From: an uncultured Acidimicrobiales bacterium
Lineage (GTDB): Bacteria; Actinomycetota; Acidimicrobiia; Acidimicrobiales; CALAML01
Assembly: GCA_937925845.1 (NCBI GenBank)
Contig: CALAML010000011.1
Coordinates: 1-64,000 of the forward strand
DNA: 64,000 nt
Direction: 5' to 3'
The translations under genes were made by a program, and so were the position numbers. How positions within the stretch are numbered: position 1 is the stretch's first letter; every line of letters starts with the position of its first letter. The notes beneath the pieces are model-generated. The model ran no database searches. It was not told the DNA's origin and saw nothing but the letters and a program-made list of their open reading frames with translations. This document shows, one piece after another, positions 36,608 to 46,739 of this stretch.

Positions 36608-39010
36608 ATGACCGGTCGCCGAAGCACCCCAACCGCAGCGGCCTCCGGCGCGCCCCGAAGCCTGTTTCCCAGGGTGCCGCTGCCGCTCGTGATTGGCGTG
36701 GTTCTTGCGGTGGCGCTGATGGCCCAAGCCTGTAGCCGAGGCGATCCGGTCCAACGCCAGGCACTCACCCTTGAGGGCGTCTCGACCACCACCACTACTG
36801 CGCCCACGCAGGCCCTGGGTCGGGTCGAACTCGACCGCTACGAGAACGACCGATGCGATCAACTCGACCGCACCTCGTGCCTGTTGCCGTTCCCCAACGA
36901 CTACTTCACCTCCGAAGATCTGCTGTCGCCCACCGGCCGCCGCGTGAACCTGGCCCTTGAGTCAATGCCGGCCAACAAACAGGGGGTGAACATCGACCCC
37001 CGCCGATGGAACCGGCTCGACGGGTTCGCTGGATCGACACCGATCATGGCCTCGTTCCCCGGCCTCGACTTCGAAGCAAGCGCCCTCCCAGGGCCAGCCA
37101 CCGCAGCGCGATCGATCCGTCCCAACGCGGCGATCGTTATCTGGGACACGGTCGAGGAACGTCGGATCGGCTACTGGGTTGAACAGTCGGAGAGTGGCCC
37201 GGGCGGCATCACCACGCTCATCATCCGCACCACGGAAGTCCTGGCCCCAGGTCATCGGATCGTGGTTGGTATCCGATCACTGAAGGGTGCCGATGGCGAG
37301 CTACTTACCGCCGGCCGCGACTTCGGCGCGTTCCGTGATCGGCAACCAACCACGCCGTTTGATCCGCTCTTTGAGCGCCGCCGCGCCGACATGAACGACG
37401 TCTTCGATGACCTCCGGGCCGCCGGAGTTCGCCGAGATGAGCGACTTCAGCTGGCATGGAGCTTCACTGTCGCCAGCGATGAATCCATGAATGCTCCGCT
37501 GTCGTCGATGATCCTGAACGCCTTCGCCACGCTCGGCGGCGACTCCCCCAGCTTCACCATCGACCAGGTGGTCGACGGAGCCCCGACCGAAGAACAGCTG
37601 AGCGACACCACCGTGGCCGACGCCACCCAAACCAACGAAGAAGGCGATCCGATCGCCGGCGCCGAAGCCGACCCTGAAGCCACCGAAGCCATCGACGGCG
37701 AGGGAGAGGGCGAGGCCGACGGGGAGGCCGCACCCGAGGACGACACCGTCGCAGGCGAAGAGCTGACGGCCGAGGAAGAAGAAGGCACCGAAGCCCCGGA
37801 CGAGGGCGATATCGGCACCCAGGAAGGAGATCAGGCACCGGTGACCGGACCTGGCGCCGAACTCAACGTGGGCCGGTTCATCCGCGGCCGCATCGTGGTA
37901 CCAAACTTCCTCGACGACGGCGGCGTTCCCGGCTCGGAGCTGGTTCTCGGCAGTGATGGGTTCCCCCAACAAACCGACACCACCGGGACCGTTTATGAGG
38001 CTGAGTTCTCGTGCCTGATACCAAAACGACTCACCGACGCCGCAGTACCCCAGCCCTCGCGCATGGTGCTGTTTGGCCATGACCTCCTGGGAGACCGCAA
38101 CGAAGTGCTTTCGGCCGGAGCAATCGAGTTGGCTCAGCGCCACCGCATGGTGATCTGCGGTACCGACATGATCGGCATGAGCAGCGCCGACAGCCAGTTT
38201 GTGATCGCGGCCTACGCCGACCTGTCGCGCTTCGGAACAGTCCCCGACCGTATGCACCAGGGAATCCTGAACTCGCTCTACCTCGCCCGGGCCATGTCGC
38301 ACCCTGACGGCTTCGTGAGCCAGGCCGCTTTCGCCGGCACCGACGGCGGCACCTACGTGGACGAGAGCCGGGTCTACTACTACGGCATCGGCCAGGGGGC
38401 GGTGGTTGGGCCGGTCCTGACCGCACAGTCGCGAGACCTCAACCGCGCTGCGCTGATCGGTGGTGGCGCCAACTTCAACCTGATCGTCAGCCGATCCCGA
38501 GACTTCGAAACACTCGGCGAGATCGCCGACACCACCTACGACGCGGGCCCGACCCAAGAGCTGGCCTTGGCGCTGGCCCAAAGCCTCTGGGCGCCGGTCG
38601 AGATGAGCGGCAACATCCGGCCCATCGAGGAAAGCAACGACCGGCTGCTGCTACAGGTGGTCTACGGCGACCAGACGATCCCCGTGCTCTCGGCGCTCAC
38701 CGCCACCCGCAGCCTCAACCTGGTCACCCGACAACCACTGTTGGCCCCGGATCGACAGCGCCAGGGCGAAAACCTCCTCTGGCAACTCGAGCCGGTGCCG
38801 GCCTACCCTCACCGGGAGTCGGCCATGGTGATGTTCGATGCGGGCGGGCTGATTCCCCCGCTCGGGCCCTCGCCAGCATGGGCGGGCGAGGACCCCCACA
38901 ACCTGCTCCAGTCACACCTGGCCGCGGTCGACCAGGTAGCCAACTTCCTCAGCCCCGACAGCCGAGTGATCAACCCCTGCGACACTGACCCCTGCACCCT
39001 CGACGGCTAA
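36608..39010 (+). CDS. Lipoprotein, alpha/beta-hydrolase-like (virulence factor lipase N-terminal-like) with acidic insert
   Basis: Lipobox LMAQACS; CLLPFPNDYFTSED...; long Glu/Asp/Ala segment about 37600-37850. Confidence 0.7.
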   Translation: MTGRRSTPTAAASGAPRSLFPRVPLPLVIGVVLAVALMAQACSRGDPVQRQALTLEGVSTTTTTAPTQALGRVELDRYENDRCDQLDRTSCLLPFPNDYFTSEDLLSPTGRRVNLALESMPANKQGVNIDPRRWNRLDGFAGSTPIMASFPGLDFEASALPGPATAARSIRPNAAIVIWDTVEERRIGYWVEQSESGPGGITTLIIRTTEVLAPGHRIVVGIRSLKGADGELLTAGRDFGAFRDRQPTTPFDPLFERRRADMNDVFDDLRAAGVRRDERLQLAWSFTVASDESMNAPLSSMILNAFATLGGDSPSFTIDQVVDGAPTEEQLSDTTVADATQTNEEGDPIAGAEADPEATEAIDGEGEGEADGEAAPEDDTVAGEELTAEEEEGTEAPDEGDIGTQEGDQAPVTGPGAELNVGRFIRGRIVVPNFLDDGGVPGSELVLGSDGFPQQTDTTGTVYEAEFSCLIPKRLTDAAVPQPSRMVLFGHDLLGDRNEVLSAGAIELAQRHRMVICGTDMIGMSSADSQFVIAAYADLSRFGTVPDRMHQGILNSLYLARAMSHPDGFVSQAAFAGTDGGTYVDESRVYYYGIGQGAVVGPVLTAQSRDLNRAALIGGGANFNLIVSRSRDFETLGEIADTTYDAGPTQELALALAQSLWAPVEMSGNIRPIEESNDRLLLQVVYGDQTIPVLSALTATRSLNLVTRQPLLAPDRQRQGENLLWQLEPVPAYPHRESAMVMFDAGGLIPPLGPSPAWAGEDPHNLLQSHLAAVDQVANFLSPDSRVINPCDTDPCTLDG

Positions 39011-39066
39011 GGCTGGCTACCAACACAAAGCCAGCCCCCCGTCACCGTCGCGTTGGCTCAGCAGGG

Positions 39067-39927
39067 TCAACTCGAAGCGACCGCATCTCGAGCCGTGACC
39101 AGGCTGTCCAACGCCACCAGGGTTTCATCACGAGGTAGCGAACCGAGTGCGAAGATAGCCCGGTCGATACCGCCTGCAGCGAAACGCTCCAACTCGCCAG
39201 GGTCGGTCGGGGCGGAGTAGATGCTCACCTCGAAGGCTTCCGGATCGCCACCGGCTTCGGCCACCATCTGGCGGGCGTCGGCCGCAGCCGCGACCAGGTC
39301 GCCATCACGCCCACCGATCGGCACCCAACCATTGCCGTACCGGATCGCCCGGCGAACGCCATGAGGGAAACCACCACCGACGTGGATCGGCGGATGGGGC
39401 TGCTGGGCCGGCTTGGGCCACACCTTGCAGGCGTCGAAGTTGACCAAATCGCCGTGATATTCGGCCTCCTCTAGGGTGTCGTCCCAAAGGGTCTTCATGG
39501 CCTCGATGCGCTCACGCATCAGCTTCCATCGACCCTCGAAGTCCTCGGTGCCGTGGTCGGCCATCTCCTCGGCGTTCCAGCCGCCACCCACCCCAAAGAG
39601 GAAGCGGCCATTACTCAGCCTGTCGAGGCTGGCCACCTCCTTGGCCAACTGGATGGGGTCCCGCTGGGGCACCAGGGCAATCCCGGTGGCCAACTTGAGC
39701 TCCGTCGTTACTGCGGCCACCATCGAGAGCGCCACAAAGGGATCGACCGCGGCGTAGTAGTGGCGCGGGAGTTCGTCGCCGCCGGGCCAGGGAGAGCGCC
39801 GCGACGACGGGATGTGGGAGTGCTCGGCCACCCACAACGACTCAAAACCACGCTCCTCCAGAGCCGGCCCGAGTTCAGCCGGGTGGATCGCATAGTCAGT
39901 GGGAAAGGTGGCTACTCCGAACAACAT
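39067..39927 (-). CDS. LLM-class F420-dependent oxidoreductase
   Basis: LFGVATFPTDYAIHPAELGPALEERGFESLWVAEHSHIP; NGRFLFGVGGGWNAEEM. Confidence 0.93.
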   Translation of the reverse strand: MLFGVATFPTDYAIHPAELGPALEERGFESLWVAEHSHIPSSRRSPWPGGDELPRHYYAAVDPFVALSMVAAVTTELKLATGIALVPQRDPIQLAKEVASLDRLSNGRFLFGVGGGWNAEEMADHGTEDFEGRWKLMRERIEAMKTLWDDTLEEAEYHGDLVNFDACKVWPKPAQQPHPPIHVGGGFPHGVRRAIRYGNGWVPIGGRDGDLVAAAADARQMVAEAGGDPEAFEVSIYSAPTDPGELERFAAGGIDRAIFALGSLPRDETLVALDSLVTARDAVASS

Positions 39928-40021
39928 GGCGCCAGCTTGGCATGGCGCGACGCCGAACGCCGCGGTGGCTCACCCCTAGTGTCAAGGCGTGGCGTGTGGC
40001 CGATGGCAACCCAGCGGTGGG

Positions 40022-40678
40022 TCAGCGACGCCGGATCAGGGTGAGGCCATCGCCAAGGGTGGCCAGCACCACCTCGGCGCGCGAATCCTGAGCAACAAAG
40101 GTGTTGAACTCCCGAAGGGCTGCGGTGTCGTCGGAGCTGTCGCCGGCATCAAGAACCTGACCACCCCACAGGGTGTTGTCGACGGCGATCAACCCCCGAT
40201 CCGACAACCGGGGCAGGATCTGTTCGTAGTAGGCCCGATAGCCGGTCTTGTCGGCGTCGATAAAGGCGAAGTCGATCACGGTGTCGGCGGGCAGCGCCTC
40301 GAGCGTCTCCAACGCCGGCGCAATCCGAAGGTCGATGACGCCGTCAACGCCGGCCGCTTCCCAGTGCTCCCGGGCAATCGCGGTCCACTCCTCGCTGACG
40401 TCACAGCAGAGCAACCGACCACCGGCGGGCAGATGGCGAGCGATCGACAACGACGAGTAGCCGGTGAAGGTGCCGATTTCGACGGCCAGGGCCGGGGCGA
40501 TGGCCGAGGTCAACAGCCCCAGGATCAGCCCCTGGTCAGGGGCAACCTGCATCTGGGAGACCCCTCCCAGCGCCGCAGTGCGCTCGATCAGCGAGGCCGC
40601 CACCTCATCAGGCGCCGTTGAACTGGCCTGGACGTACTCGGCGAGCTCAGGGGAAAGAAAGAACGATCGAGGAGTCAT
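40022..40678 (-). CDS. O-methyltransferase (CCoAOMT/COMT-like)
   Basis: ALAVEIGTFTGYSSLSIARHLPAGGRLLCCDVSEEW; FAFIDADKTGYRAYYEQILPRL. Confidence 0.92.
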   Translation of the reverse strand: MTPRSFFLSPELAEYVQASSTAPDEVAASLIERTAALGGVSQMQVAPDQGLILGLLTSAIAPALAVEIGTFTGYSSLSIARHLPAGGRLLCCDVSEEWTAIAREHWEAAGVDGVIDLRIAPALETLEALPADTVIDFAFIDADKTGYRAYYEQILPRLSDRGLIAVDNTLWGGQVLDAGDSSDDTAALREFNTFVAQDSRAEVVLATLGDGLTLIRRR

Positions 40679-40796
40679 GGCTTCACTCTGCCATGGCCGG
40701 CTTGATTGAGCGACGCGATCGCCTGGCCGGAAGGCGAAAGAGCCTGGGCCCGATGCGCTGGGTCCAAAGACGAAGCTTCGGGCGGTCAGACCCCGA

Positions 40797-41735
40797 CTAG
40801 ACCTCGACCCAGTGTTGGTCGATCAGTCGGAACGCCGTGCCCGGCGCGATAACCGACCCGCCCAGATCCGGACCATGCAGCAGTTGGGCCAGCACCTCGA
40901 CACCATCGACCACCCGAGGCCCCGGTCGGCTGAACAGACCGGACCCGTCAACCACCACCACGTCACTCAGCTGCGGCGACGCCAGCAGATCCAGCCACGC
41001 CGGCTCGGCACCGAACTCGTCGGCCCGACGCACGGTCTCGGACGCATCAAACCCACAGAAGGCCAGCACCACCACCTCGGGCGCTGCAGCCAGAATGGCG
41101 CTCCACTCCACCGGGGTTGATGGCTCCCCCGACCGGCCAAGCAGGTTCTCGCCACCGGCAGCCGTGACCATGTCGGGCACCCAGTGCCCCGGCGCAAACG
41201 GCGGCACCGGCCACTCCAGCACCGCCACCCGTGGCCGAGGACGGCCCTCCACCAACCGAGCAACCCGGTTGAGTCGGTCCCGCAGCTCGGCGGTCAGACG
41301 GTCGCCCGCTTCGGCGTCACCGAGGGCCTGGGCGACCACCGAGATCGAATCGATGACGGCATCAAGATCGCCCGGATCCACCCCGAGCACTTCCGCCTCA
41401 TGGGGCATTGAACACACCGCCGCGGCCACCGCGTCGGCCGACACCGCGCAGACCTCGCACAACGATTGCGACAGCACCAGGCGAGGCTCGAGGTTCCGAA
41501 GCGCCTCGGCATCAAGGGCGTAAACGGTGTGGGCATCGCTGACGCTCGCTCGCACGGCCTCGTCGATCTCGGCCGAGGTCAGACCCGACGCCAGCATGTC
41601 GGACGTCACCGCCGGCACCCGACCGGCCAGGCCCGCCGGATAGTCACACTCATGGGTGATGCCGACCAGGTCGTCGCCATGACCGAGAGCCACAACAATC
41701 TCGGTGGTACTCGGCAACAAGGAAACAACTCGCAT
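40797..41735 (-). CDS. Cobalamin-binding periplasmic-binding-like protein (BtuF-like)
   Basis: MRVVSLLPSTTEIVVALGHGDDLVGITHECDYPAG. Confidence 0.88.
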   Translation of the reverse strand: MRVVSLLPSTTEIVVALGHGDDLVGITHECDYPAGLAGRVPAVTSDMLASGLTSAEIDEAVRASVSDAHTVYALDAEALRNLEPRLVLSQSLCEVCAVSADAVAAAVCSMPHEAEVLGVDPGDLDAVIDSISVVAQALGDAEAGDRLTAELRDRLNRVARLVEGRPRPRVAVLEWPVPPFAPGHWVPDMVTAAGGENLLGRSGEPSTPVEWSAILAAAPEVVVLAFCGFDASETVRRADEFGAEPAWLDLLASPQLSDVVVVDGSGLFSRPGPRVVDGVEVLAQLLHGPDLGGSVIAPGTAFRLIDQHWVEV

Positions 41736-41800
41736 ACCGCGACACTACCGGTCAGGCGACTTGAGGGGCCTGGCCCAACTCGTCACGAGCTTTCGCATCC

Positions 41801-41859
41801 ACAAGATCTGTGACACCCAGCGCCGCAAAAACGCAGTGCTGGGCGTCACGGATCTTTGT
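41801..41859 (+). repeat. Palindromic dispersed element, copy C
   Basis: acaagatctgtgacacccagcgccgcaaaaacgcagtgctgggcgtcacggatctttgt. Confidence 0.85.
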
Positions 41860-42010
41860 TTTGGGGGCCCGCCGTAAAACAGGCTCAAGCCTCGGTCGGG
41901 GGGAGGCCGAGGCTTGAGCGGGGTGCATCAACGCACCTGTGTATTGGTCGCTTTGAACAGTGGAAGAGTCGCGACCTGGGTAGAGAATTCGGGAGAATTC
42001 TCGAGGTTGA

Positions 42011-42661
42011 TCAGGCCCGACCGAAGCCCTGGCCGCCACGGAAACGGGGAGCAAAGTTCTGACCTTCGGCGTCGGCATCGTCACCGTCAACAGCCGGACC
42101 GCGGTTGCCACGTTCGGGACGCTCGCCGTTCACCTTGGCGGTGATCCGCTCACGAATTTCGTCTTCGGTCGGCGGCTCGAAACCCTCGGGGCGAGTGTCG
42201 GCCCGCTCCTCGATCTTTTCGAGCTTGTGCTCGACGAGGGCATCGACCAGATCCTCGACGGCCACACCGTTGGCTACTGCTACGTCGGCCAGGCTCTCAC
42301 CATTCTGACGAGCCTCACGCAGATCCTCAGCGGTCACACCGAGGGTCTCGGTGATGATGGCCCGCTTCTCGGCCTTGTTGGCACGACGATGACCTCGGCG
42401 GCCACGGCGGTTGTCGTCGTCGGTGCTGTCGGCGTCGGCAGTGGCTTCAGCCTCGGTGGCGTCCTGGAGGAAGGCGACGTTGTCGGTGGCGGCCACCGCG
42501 GCATCCTGGGTGGTGCCGGCACCGGCGGGGTTCAACGCCACCGCACCGCCGACAAAGGCAAGACCGGTCAAGGCGGCGATGCCGAGTCGGTTGAGTACCA
42601 CGTTGTTGCGACCATTCGGGCGAGTGCTCGAGGTGGTGTTGGGGGCGGTCGGCTTCTGCAT
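42011..42661 (-). CDS. Secreted/exported hypothetical protein, charge-rich
   Basis: N-terminal hydrophobic segment; LGVTAEDLREARQNGESLADVAVANGVAVEDLVDALVEHK. Confidence 0.72.
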   Translation of the reverse strand: MQKPTAPNTTSSTRPNGRNNVVLNRLGIAALTGLAFVGGAVALNPAGAGTTQDAAVAATDNVAFLQDATEAEATADADSTDDDNRRGRRGHRRANKAEKRAIITETLGVTAEDLREARQNGESLADVAVANGVAVEDLVDALVEHKLEKIEERADTRPEGFEPPTEDEIRERITAKVNGERPERGNRGPAVDGDDADAEGQNFAPRFRGGQGFGRA

Positions 42662-42783
42662 TGGTTGTTCTCCTTGGTTGGAGCGGGGGACTCCCGCAAG
42701 CTGATGAGACCAGGATGCAGAACCGCCCTGAACCCAACCTGAGCAGCTGAACAGCTATTCAGGAGGCGACCCCCAGGTCGCGA

Positions 42784-42818
42784 AACCACCCCGAAAACAC
42801 GCGGTTTTCGGGGTGGTT
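42784..42818 (-). terminator. Strong hairpin, likely terminator for 42953..43450
   Basis: Perfect 15-bp arms AACCACCCCGAAAAC / GTTTTCGGGGTGGTT with 5-nt loop. Confidence 0.65.
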
Positions 42819-42903
42819 GGTCGGGCTGATCGGACTCGCCGGCTGCGGACGCCCAAGCGGTTTCGGGCGGCTCCCGGCGATGGATTCAGATCGAGTTCCG
42901 AAA

Positions 42904-42944
42904 TGTCGGCGCTGTCGGTGAATATTTCAGTGTCAGCGCCGACA
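42904..42944 (-). terminator. Second inverted repeat downstream of 42953..43450
   Basis: TGTCGGCGCTG / CAGCGCCGACA 11-bp perfect arms; shares ccgaaatgtcgg with 3563-3574. Confidence 0.4.
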
Positions 42945-42952
42945 ATTCAGCG

Positions 42953-43450
42953 TCAGGCCGATTCGGACAGGCGAGCCTCAAGCTTGTCGATGGCCATGCC
43001 CCAACCCATGCCTCCGGGCGAGTCGGCGGGAACGCCCACGTGGGTCATCTTCATGCGGGTGCCTTCCCCCTCAGAAGTGAGTTCGACCACCACCTCGGTC
43101 GATGTCGGGCTGCCCGGCGGCATCCCCATCGACTCCGGCGTCTTCACGGTGCCGTCCTCGTCGCACATGGCGTCGGTGTAGGCCAGTCGTTGCGGCGGAG
43201 TGACATCGGTGAACTCACCGGTAAACCACATCTTCATCGGACCGTCCGGAGTCTGCATCTCCATACAGATCAGCCGGGTGCCGCCGACGCGCACATCCAT
43301 CTCCGCCACCGGTATCGAGGCCCCCTGCGGGCCGTACCAGGCGGCAAAGTGCTCGGCCTCAGCCCACATCTTCCAGACCAGGTCGATCGGAGCGGCGAAG
43401 GTCCGCTCGATCACGACCCAGTCGCCATCGGTTGCATTGGTATCGGTCAT
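42953..43450 (-). CDS. SRPBCC/AHSA1 domain protein
   Basis: IERTFAAPIDLVWKMWAEAEHFAAWYGPQG. Confidence 0.9.
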   Translation of the reverse strand: MTDTNATDGDWVVIERTFAAPIDLVWKMWAEAEHFAAWYGPQGASIPVAEMDVRVGGTRLICMEMQTPDGPMKMWFTGEFTDVTPPQRLAYTDAMCDEDGTVKTPESMGMPPGSPTSTEVVVELTSEGEGTRMKMTHVGVPADSPGGMGWGMAIDKLEARLSESA

Positions 43451-43454
43451 AACG

Positions 43455-43820
43455 TCAATCCTCGTTCCTGATCTGGTTCAGATAGTCGTCCATGCGATCG
43501 AATCGCTCGTCCCAGATGTGGCGGTACTGCTCAGCCCATGCCGACACCTGCCCGATGGCCTCGCCTTCAAGCACGCACGGCCGGTACTGAGCCCGGCGAG
43601 CCTGGCTGATCAGCCCGGCCCGCTCAAGCACCCGGATGTGGCGCGAAATCGCCGGAAGGGTCATGTCAAAGGGCTCGGCAAGCTCATTGACGCTGGCCTC
43701 CCCCTCAGCCAGCCGAGCCACAATGGCCCGGCGAGTCGGGTTGGCCAGCGCAGCAAACATCTCCGAGAGCCGATCTTCATCGGCAAAGCCATCAGCATCG
43801 TCAGCAAGGTCAACTACCAT
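43455..43820 (-). CDS. ArsR-family HTH transcriptional regulator
   Basis: MFAALANPTRRAIVARLAEGEASVNELAEPFDMTLPAISRHIRVLERAGLI; operon with AHSA1 gene. Confidence 0.92.
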   Translation of the reverse strand: MVVDLADDADGFADEDRLSEMFAALANPTRRAIVARLAEGEASVNELAEPFDMTLPAISRHIRVLERAGLISQARRAQYRPCVLEGEAIGQVSAWAEQYRHIWDERFDRMDDYLNQIRNED

Positions 43821-43904
43821 TTCACAAACACGTTAATTAACAAATCAGTTAACTACAAGTTGATGCTGCACGGCGATGCATCCGGCTGGCGGCAACCTCC
43901 CCGC

Positions 43905-44064
43905 GTATCGAGCGACCAGACGCCAGCGCTAGCGAGTTGACCGAGTACTGCGAGGGACCGAGCAGCGGGCTCCCCCAGGGAGACCGAACGAGACCAAATC
44001 CGCAGCGCGCGGTCGAGGAGCGCGGGAACCCTGCGGGTTCCTGCGACGGATCCGCCCTGCGGCA
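43905..44064 (-). repeat. Post-stop intergenic repeat, inverted copy
   Basis: 43959-44004 is the exact reverse complement of 46820-46865 (46 nt); starts just after the stop of 44065..45543. Confidence 0.85.
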
Positions 44065-45543
44065 TCAAGAGAACACGACATGGAAGCGGGCGCCGGTGGG
44101 GTGGTTGGGGTGAACTGATACTTCGCCTTGATGGCGCTCGACGATTTCGGCGACGATGGCCAGCCCGAGACCGCTGCCACCGTCGGTGCGGGCCCGGGCC
44201 TCGTCGAGGCGGACAAAACGCTTAAAGATCTCCTCCGCCTGTTCCGGCGGCACCCCAGGACCATCGTCGGCGACTTCGAGGCGGGCCCGACCCCCGGCTT
44301 CATCACGCTCTTCAACACGCACCGACACCACCCGATCGGCATGGCGGGCGGCGTTCTCCAAGAGGTTGCGAGCCACGCGACCGAGCTCACTTGGATCACC
44401 CATCACCTGAGCCGCCGATACGCCAGACAGATCGAGCTGCAGCGTCGGGTGCTGGGCCCGGAGCCGCTCCACCTCGCCGAGCACCAGATCATCAAGATCC
44501 ACCAACTCCCGGTGGGTGGGCGCTTGCCCGGCGTCGGAGCGGGCCAACGCCAACAGATCCTCCAACAACCTCTGCATCCGAATGGCGTCGGTGTCCATCG
44601 CCTCGGCCGAGGCGACCCAGTCGACCTCCTCGGGGTGGGCCAGGTTCACCTCCAGGGTCGAACGGATGGCGGTGAGCGGGCTCCGCAGCTCATGGGAAGC
44701 ATCGGCCACGAAACGTCGCTGGCCGGCAACCGAGGTGTCCACCCGATCGAGCATGTGGTTCATGGTGGTGGCCAGCCGCTCGAGCTCGTAGGAGCCGGTC
44801 GGCACCGACACCCGCCGGTCCAACCCGAGGTCACCGATCTCGTCGACCTCACGGCGAATGGTCTCGACCGGGTTGAGGGCCCGGCCCACCAGAGTCCAAA
44901 TCATCAACCCCAGCAGCCCCAACAACGGGAAGGCACCGAGGGCCATCCGACTGCGAAATCCGCTCAAGGCTTCATCGACCGTGCTTAACCCCTGGGCCAC
45001 CACCAGCGTGTGGCCACCGTCGACCTGCAAGCTCCGCACCCGCAGCTCACCCGACTGCTCCACCGCCACTGCGGCATCGTCTCCATCGCCCGGTTCGTCG
45101 AGATCGGTGGCGGCACCCACATAGGTGGCCGACAGCGTCGCCGCCTCGGATCGACCCGACTGACCGCTCAGACGATCGTCGCCAGCGTCGAGCATCACCC
45201 CCTGCATCGAACGACTGGCTGTCAGCAGCTCACCATCCGGCGTAAACAGCGCAGCGGCAGTCCTGGTGGTGGAAACCGACTCCGCCAAGGCCCGCAACCT
45301 CAGGACCGGAGCCCCCGCCCCGCCCTGACGATCGCGACGATTGCGCCCGGGAAAGCCCCGCGGCCCGTCGACCCGCCCATCAAGCACCTCGTCCAAGTCC
45401 TGTTCGAGGGAGCGGTCGACCGACCGAAGCAGCTGATCTTCCAACGTACGACTGAGGGCCACCCCCACCAGCAGCAACACCGCAGCCAGCGCGACCACCG
45501 CGAGCGCGGTGATGCGGACCCGCAGGCTCCGCAGCCAGCTCAT
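44065..45543 (-). CDS. Sensor histidine kinase
   Basis: FVADASHELRSPLTAIRSTLEV H-box; ARLEVADDGPGVPPEQAEEIFKRF; GLGLAIVAEIVERHQGEVSV. Confidence 0.95.
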   Translation of the reverse strand: MSWLRSLRVRITALAVVALAAVLLLVGVALSRTLEDQLLRSVDRSLEQDLDEVLDGRVDGPRGFPGRNRRDRQGGAGAPVLRLRALAESVSTTRTAAALFTPDGELLTASRSMQGVMLDAGDDRLSGQSGRSEAATLSATYVGAATDLDEPGDGDDAAVAVEQSGELRVRSLQVDGGHTLVVAQGLSTVDEALSGFRSRMALGAFPLLGLLGLMIWTLVGRALNPVETIRREVDEIGDLGLDRRVSVPTGSYELERLATTMNHMLDRVDTSVAGQRRFVADASHELRSPLTAIRSTLEVNLAHPEEVDWVASAEAMDTDAIRMQRLLEDLLALARSDAGQAPTHRELVDLDDLVLGEVERLRAQHPTLQLDLSGVSAAQVMGDPSELGRVARNLLENAARHADRVVSVRVEERDEAGGRARLEVADDGPGVPPEQAEEIFKRFVRLDEARARTDGGSGLGLAIVAEIVERHQGEVSVHPNHPTGARFHVVFS

Positions 45544-46247
45544 CGGGAGCTCAGACCCGGTTCGGCCGGCGGCGACCCATCCAGGCGATAGCCGGCGCCG
45601 CGGACCGTGGTGATGGTCTTGGTGCCAAAGGGCTCGTCGATCTTCTTGCGGATCCGCCGGATGTACACCTCAACGATGTTGGGATCACCCTCGAAGTCGA
45701 AGTCCCACACGTTGTCGAGAATCTCCTGCTTGGTGACCACCTGATCCCGCCTCCGGATCAGGAACCCGAGCACCGCGATCTCACGGGCGGTCAGCTGGAT
45801 CGACTCTTCACCGCGACTGCACCGAAGCGAGACCGGGTCCAAGCGCAGATCGCCAATCTCGAAGAGATCCTGCCGCTCGCCCCGACCGGCCCCACGACGC
45901 AGCAGCGCCCGAAGCCGCGACACCAGCACCACAAACGAAAACGGCTTCGTGAGATAGTCGTCGGCACCAAGGTCGAGCCCCTCGGCTTCATCAAGCTCCC
46001 CATCCTTAGCGGTCAGCATGATGATCGGAATCCAGTTGCCCGCCTCACGCAGCGCCCGGCACACCTTGTAGCCGTTCATTCCCGGCAACATGATGTCGAG
46101 CAGCACCGCGTCATAGCTGCCTTCCGACGCCATCCAGAGCCCATCGGTGCCGTTGTCGGCCACGTCGACCTCAAAACCCTCAAGCTTCAGGCCCCGCCGA
46201 AGGGACTCGGCCACGGACGATTCGTCTTCAACAACGAGAATGCGCAT
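45540..46247 (-). CDS. OmpR-family response regulator
   Basis: MRILVVEDESSVAESLRRGLKLEGFEVDVADNG...VLLDIMLPGMNGYKVCRAL; wHTH C-terminus. Confidence 0.95.
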   Translation of the reverse strand: MRILVVEDESSVAESLRRGLKLEGFEVDVADNGTDGLWMASEGSYDAVLLDIMLPGMNGYKVCRALREAGNWIPIIMLTAKDGELDEAEGLDLGADDYLTKPFSFVVLVSRLRALLRRGAGRGERQDLFEIGDLRLDPVSLRCSRGEESIQLTAREIAVLGFLIRRRDQVVTKQEILDNVWDFDFEGDPNIVEVYIRRIRKKIDEPFGTKTITTVRGAGYRLDGSPPAEPGLSSR

Positions 46248-46346
46248 CGACTCAACGGTGGCACAGCAAACTGAACCGCAGCTGAATAGGTCGTCAGTTT
46301 TGGTGTTGATGCCGCCTCCAAGGGTCCACAGATGTAGATTTTGGGT

Positions 46347-46733
46347 ATGACTCAGGCACTCCAAAGCAACTCCGCAGCCCCCTCGATGGCCGATCTCGCC
46401 AAGATGGTTGGCGGCGGCCTTATCGGCGCCGGGGTTCTCTTCGGCATCATCTCGGCCTTCGGCGACTCGTTCAGCCCGACGTCGTTGATCCCGGCCTTCT
46501 TTGGCATCGCCTTTCTCGCCATCGGTCTGGTGGCGGCGGCCAAGCCCGACCTCAACAAGCACCTGATGCACGCTGGCGCCCTCGTAGCGCTCATCGGCAT
46601 TCTTGGTTCGTTCATGCCGATCCTGGCTGGCGGTGCAGTAAAGATCCTCAGCGGCCTGGTCCTACTGGCCGCCTGCGCCTTCTTTCTGGTCAAGGCCATC
46701 CAATCCTTCAAAGCAGCGCGGGTGGGTTCATAG
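46347..46733 (+). CDS. Small multi-TM hypothetical protein
   Basis: About four hydrophobic segments; divergent from the response regulator. Confidence 0.72.
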   Translation: MTQALQSNSAAPSMADLAKMVGGGLIGAGVLFGIISAFGDSFSPTSLIPAFFGIAFLAIGLVAAAKPDLNKHLMHAGALVALIGILGSFMPILAGGAVKILSGLVLLAACAFFLVKAIQSFKAARVGS

Positions 46734-46739
46734 CCGCAA

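Noticed and set aside
37301-38581. 426-aa minus-strand ORF
   Set aside because: Antisense to the 36608 lipoprotein; low-complexity.
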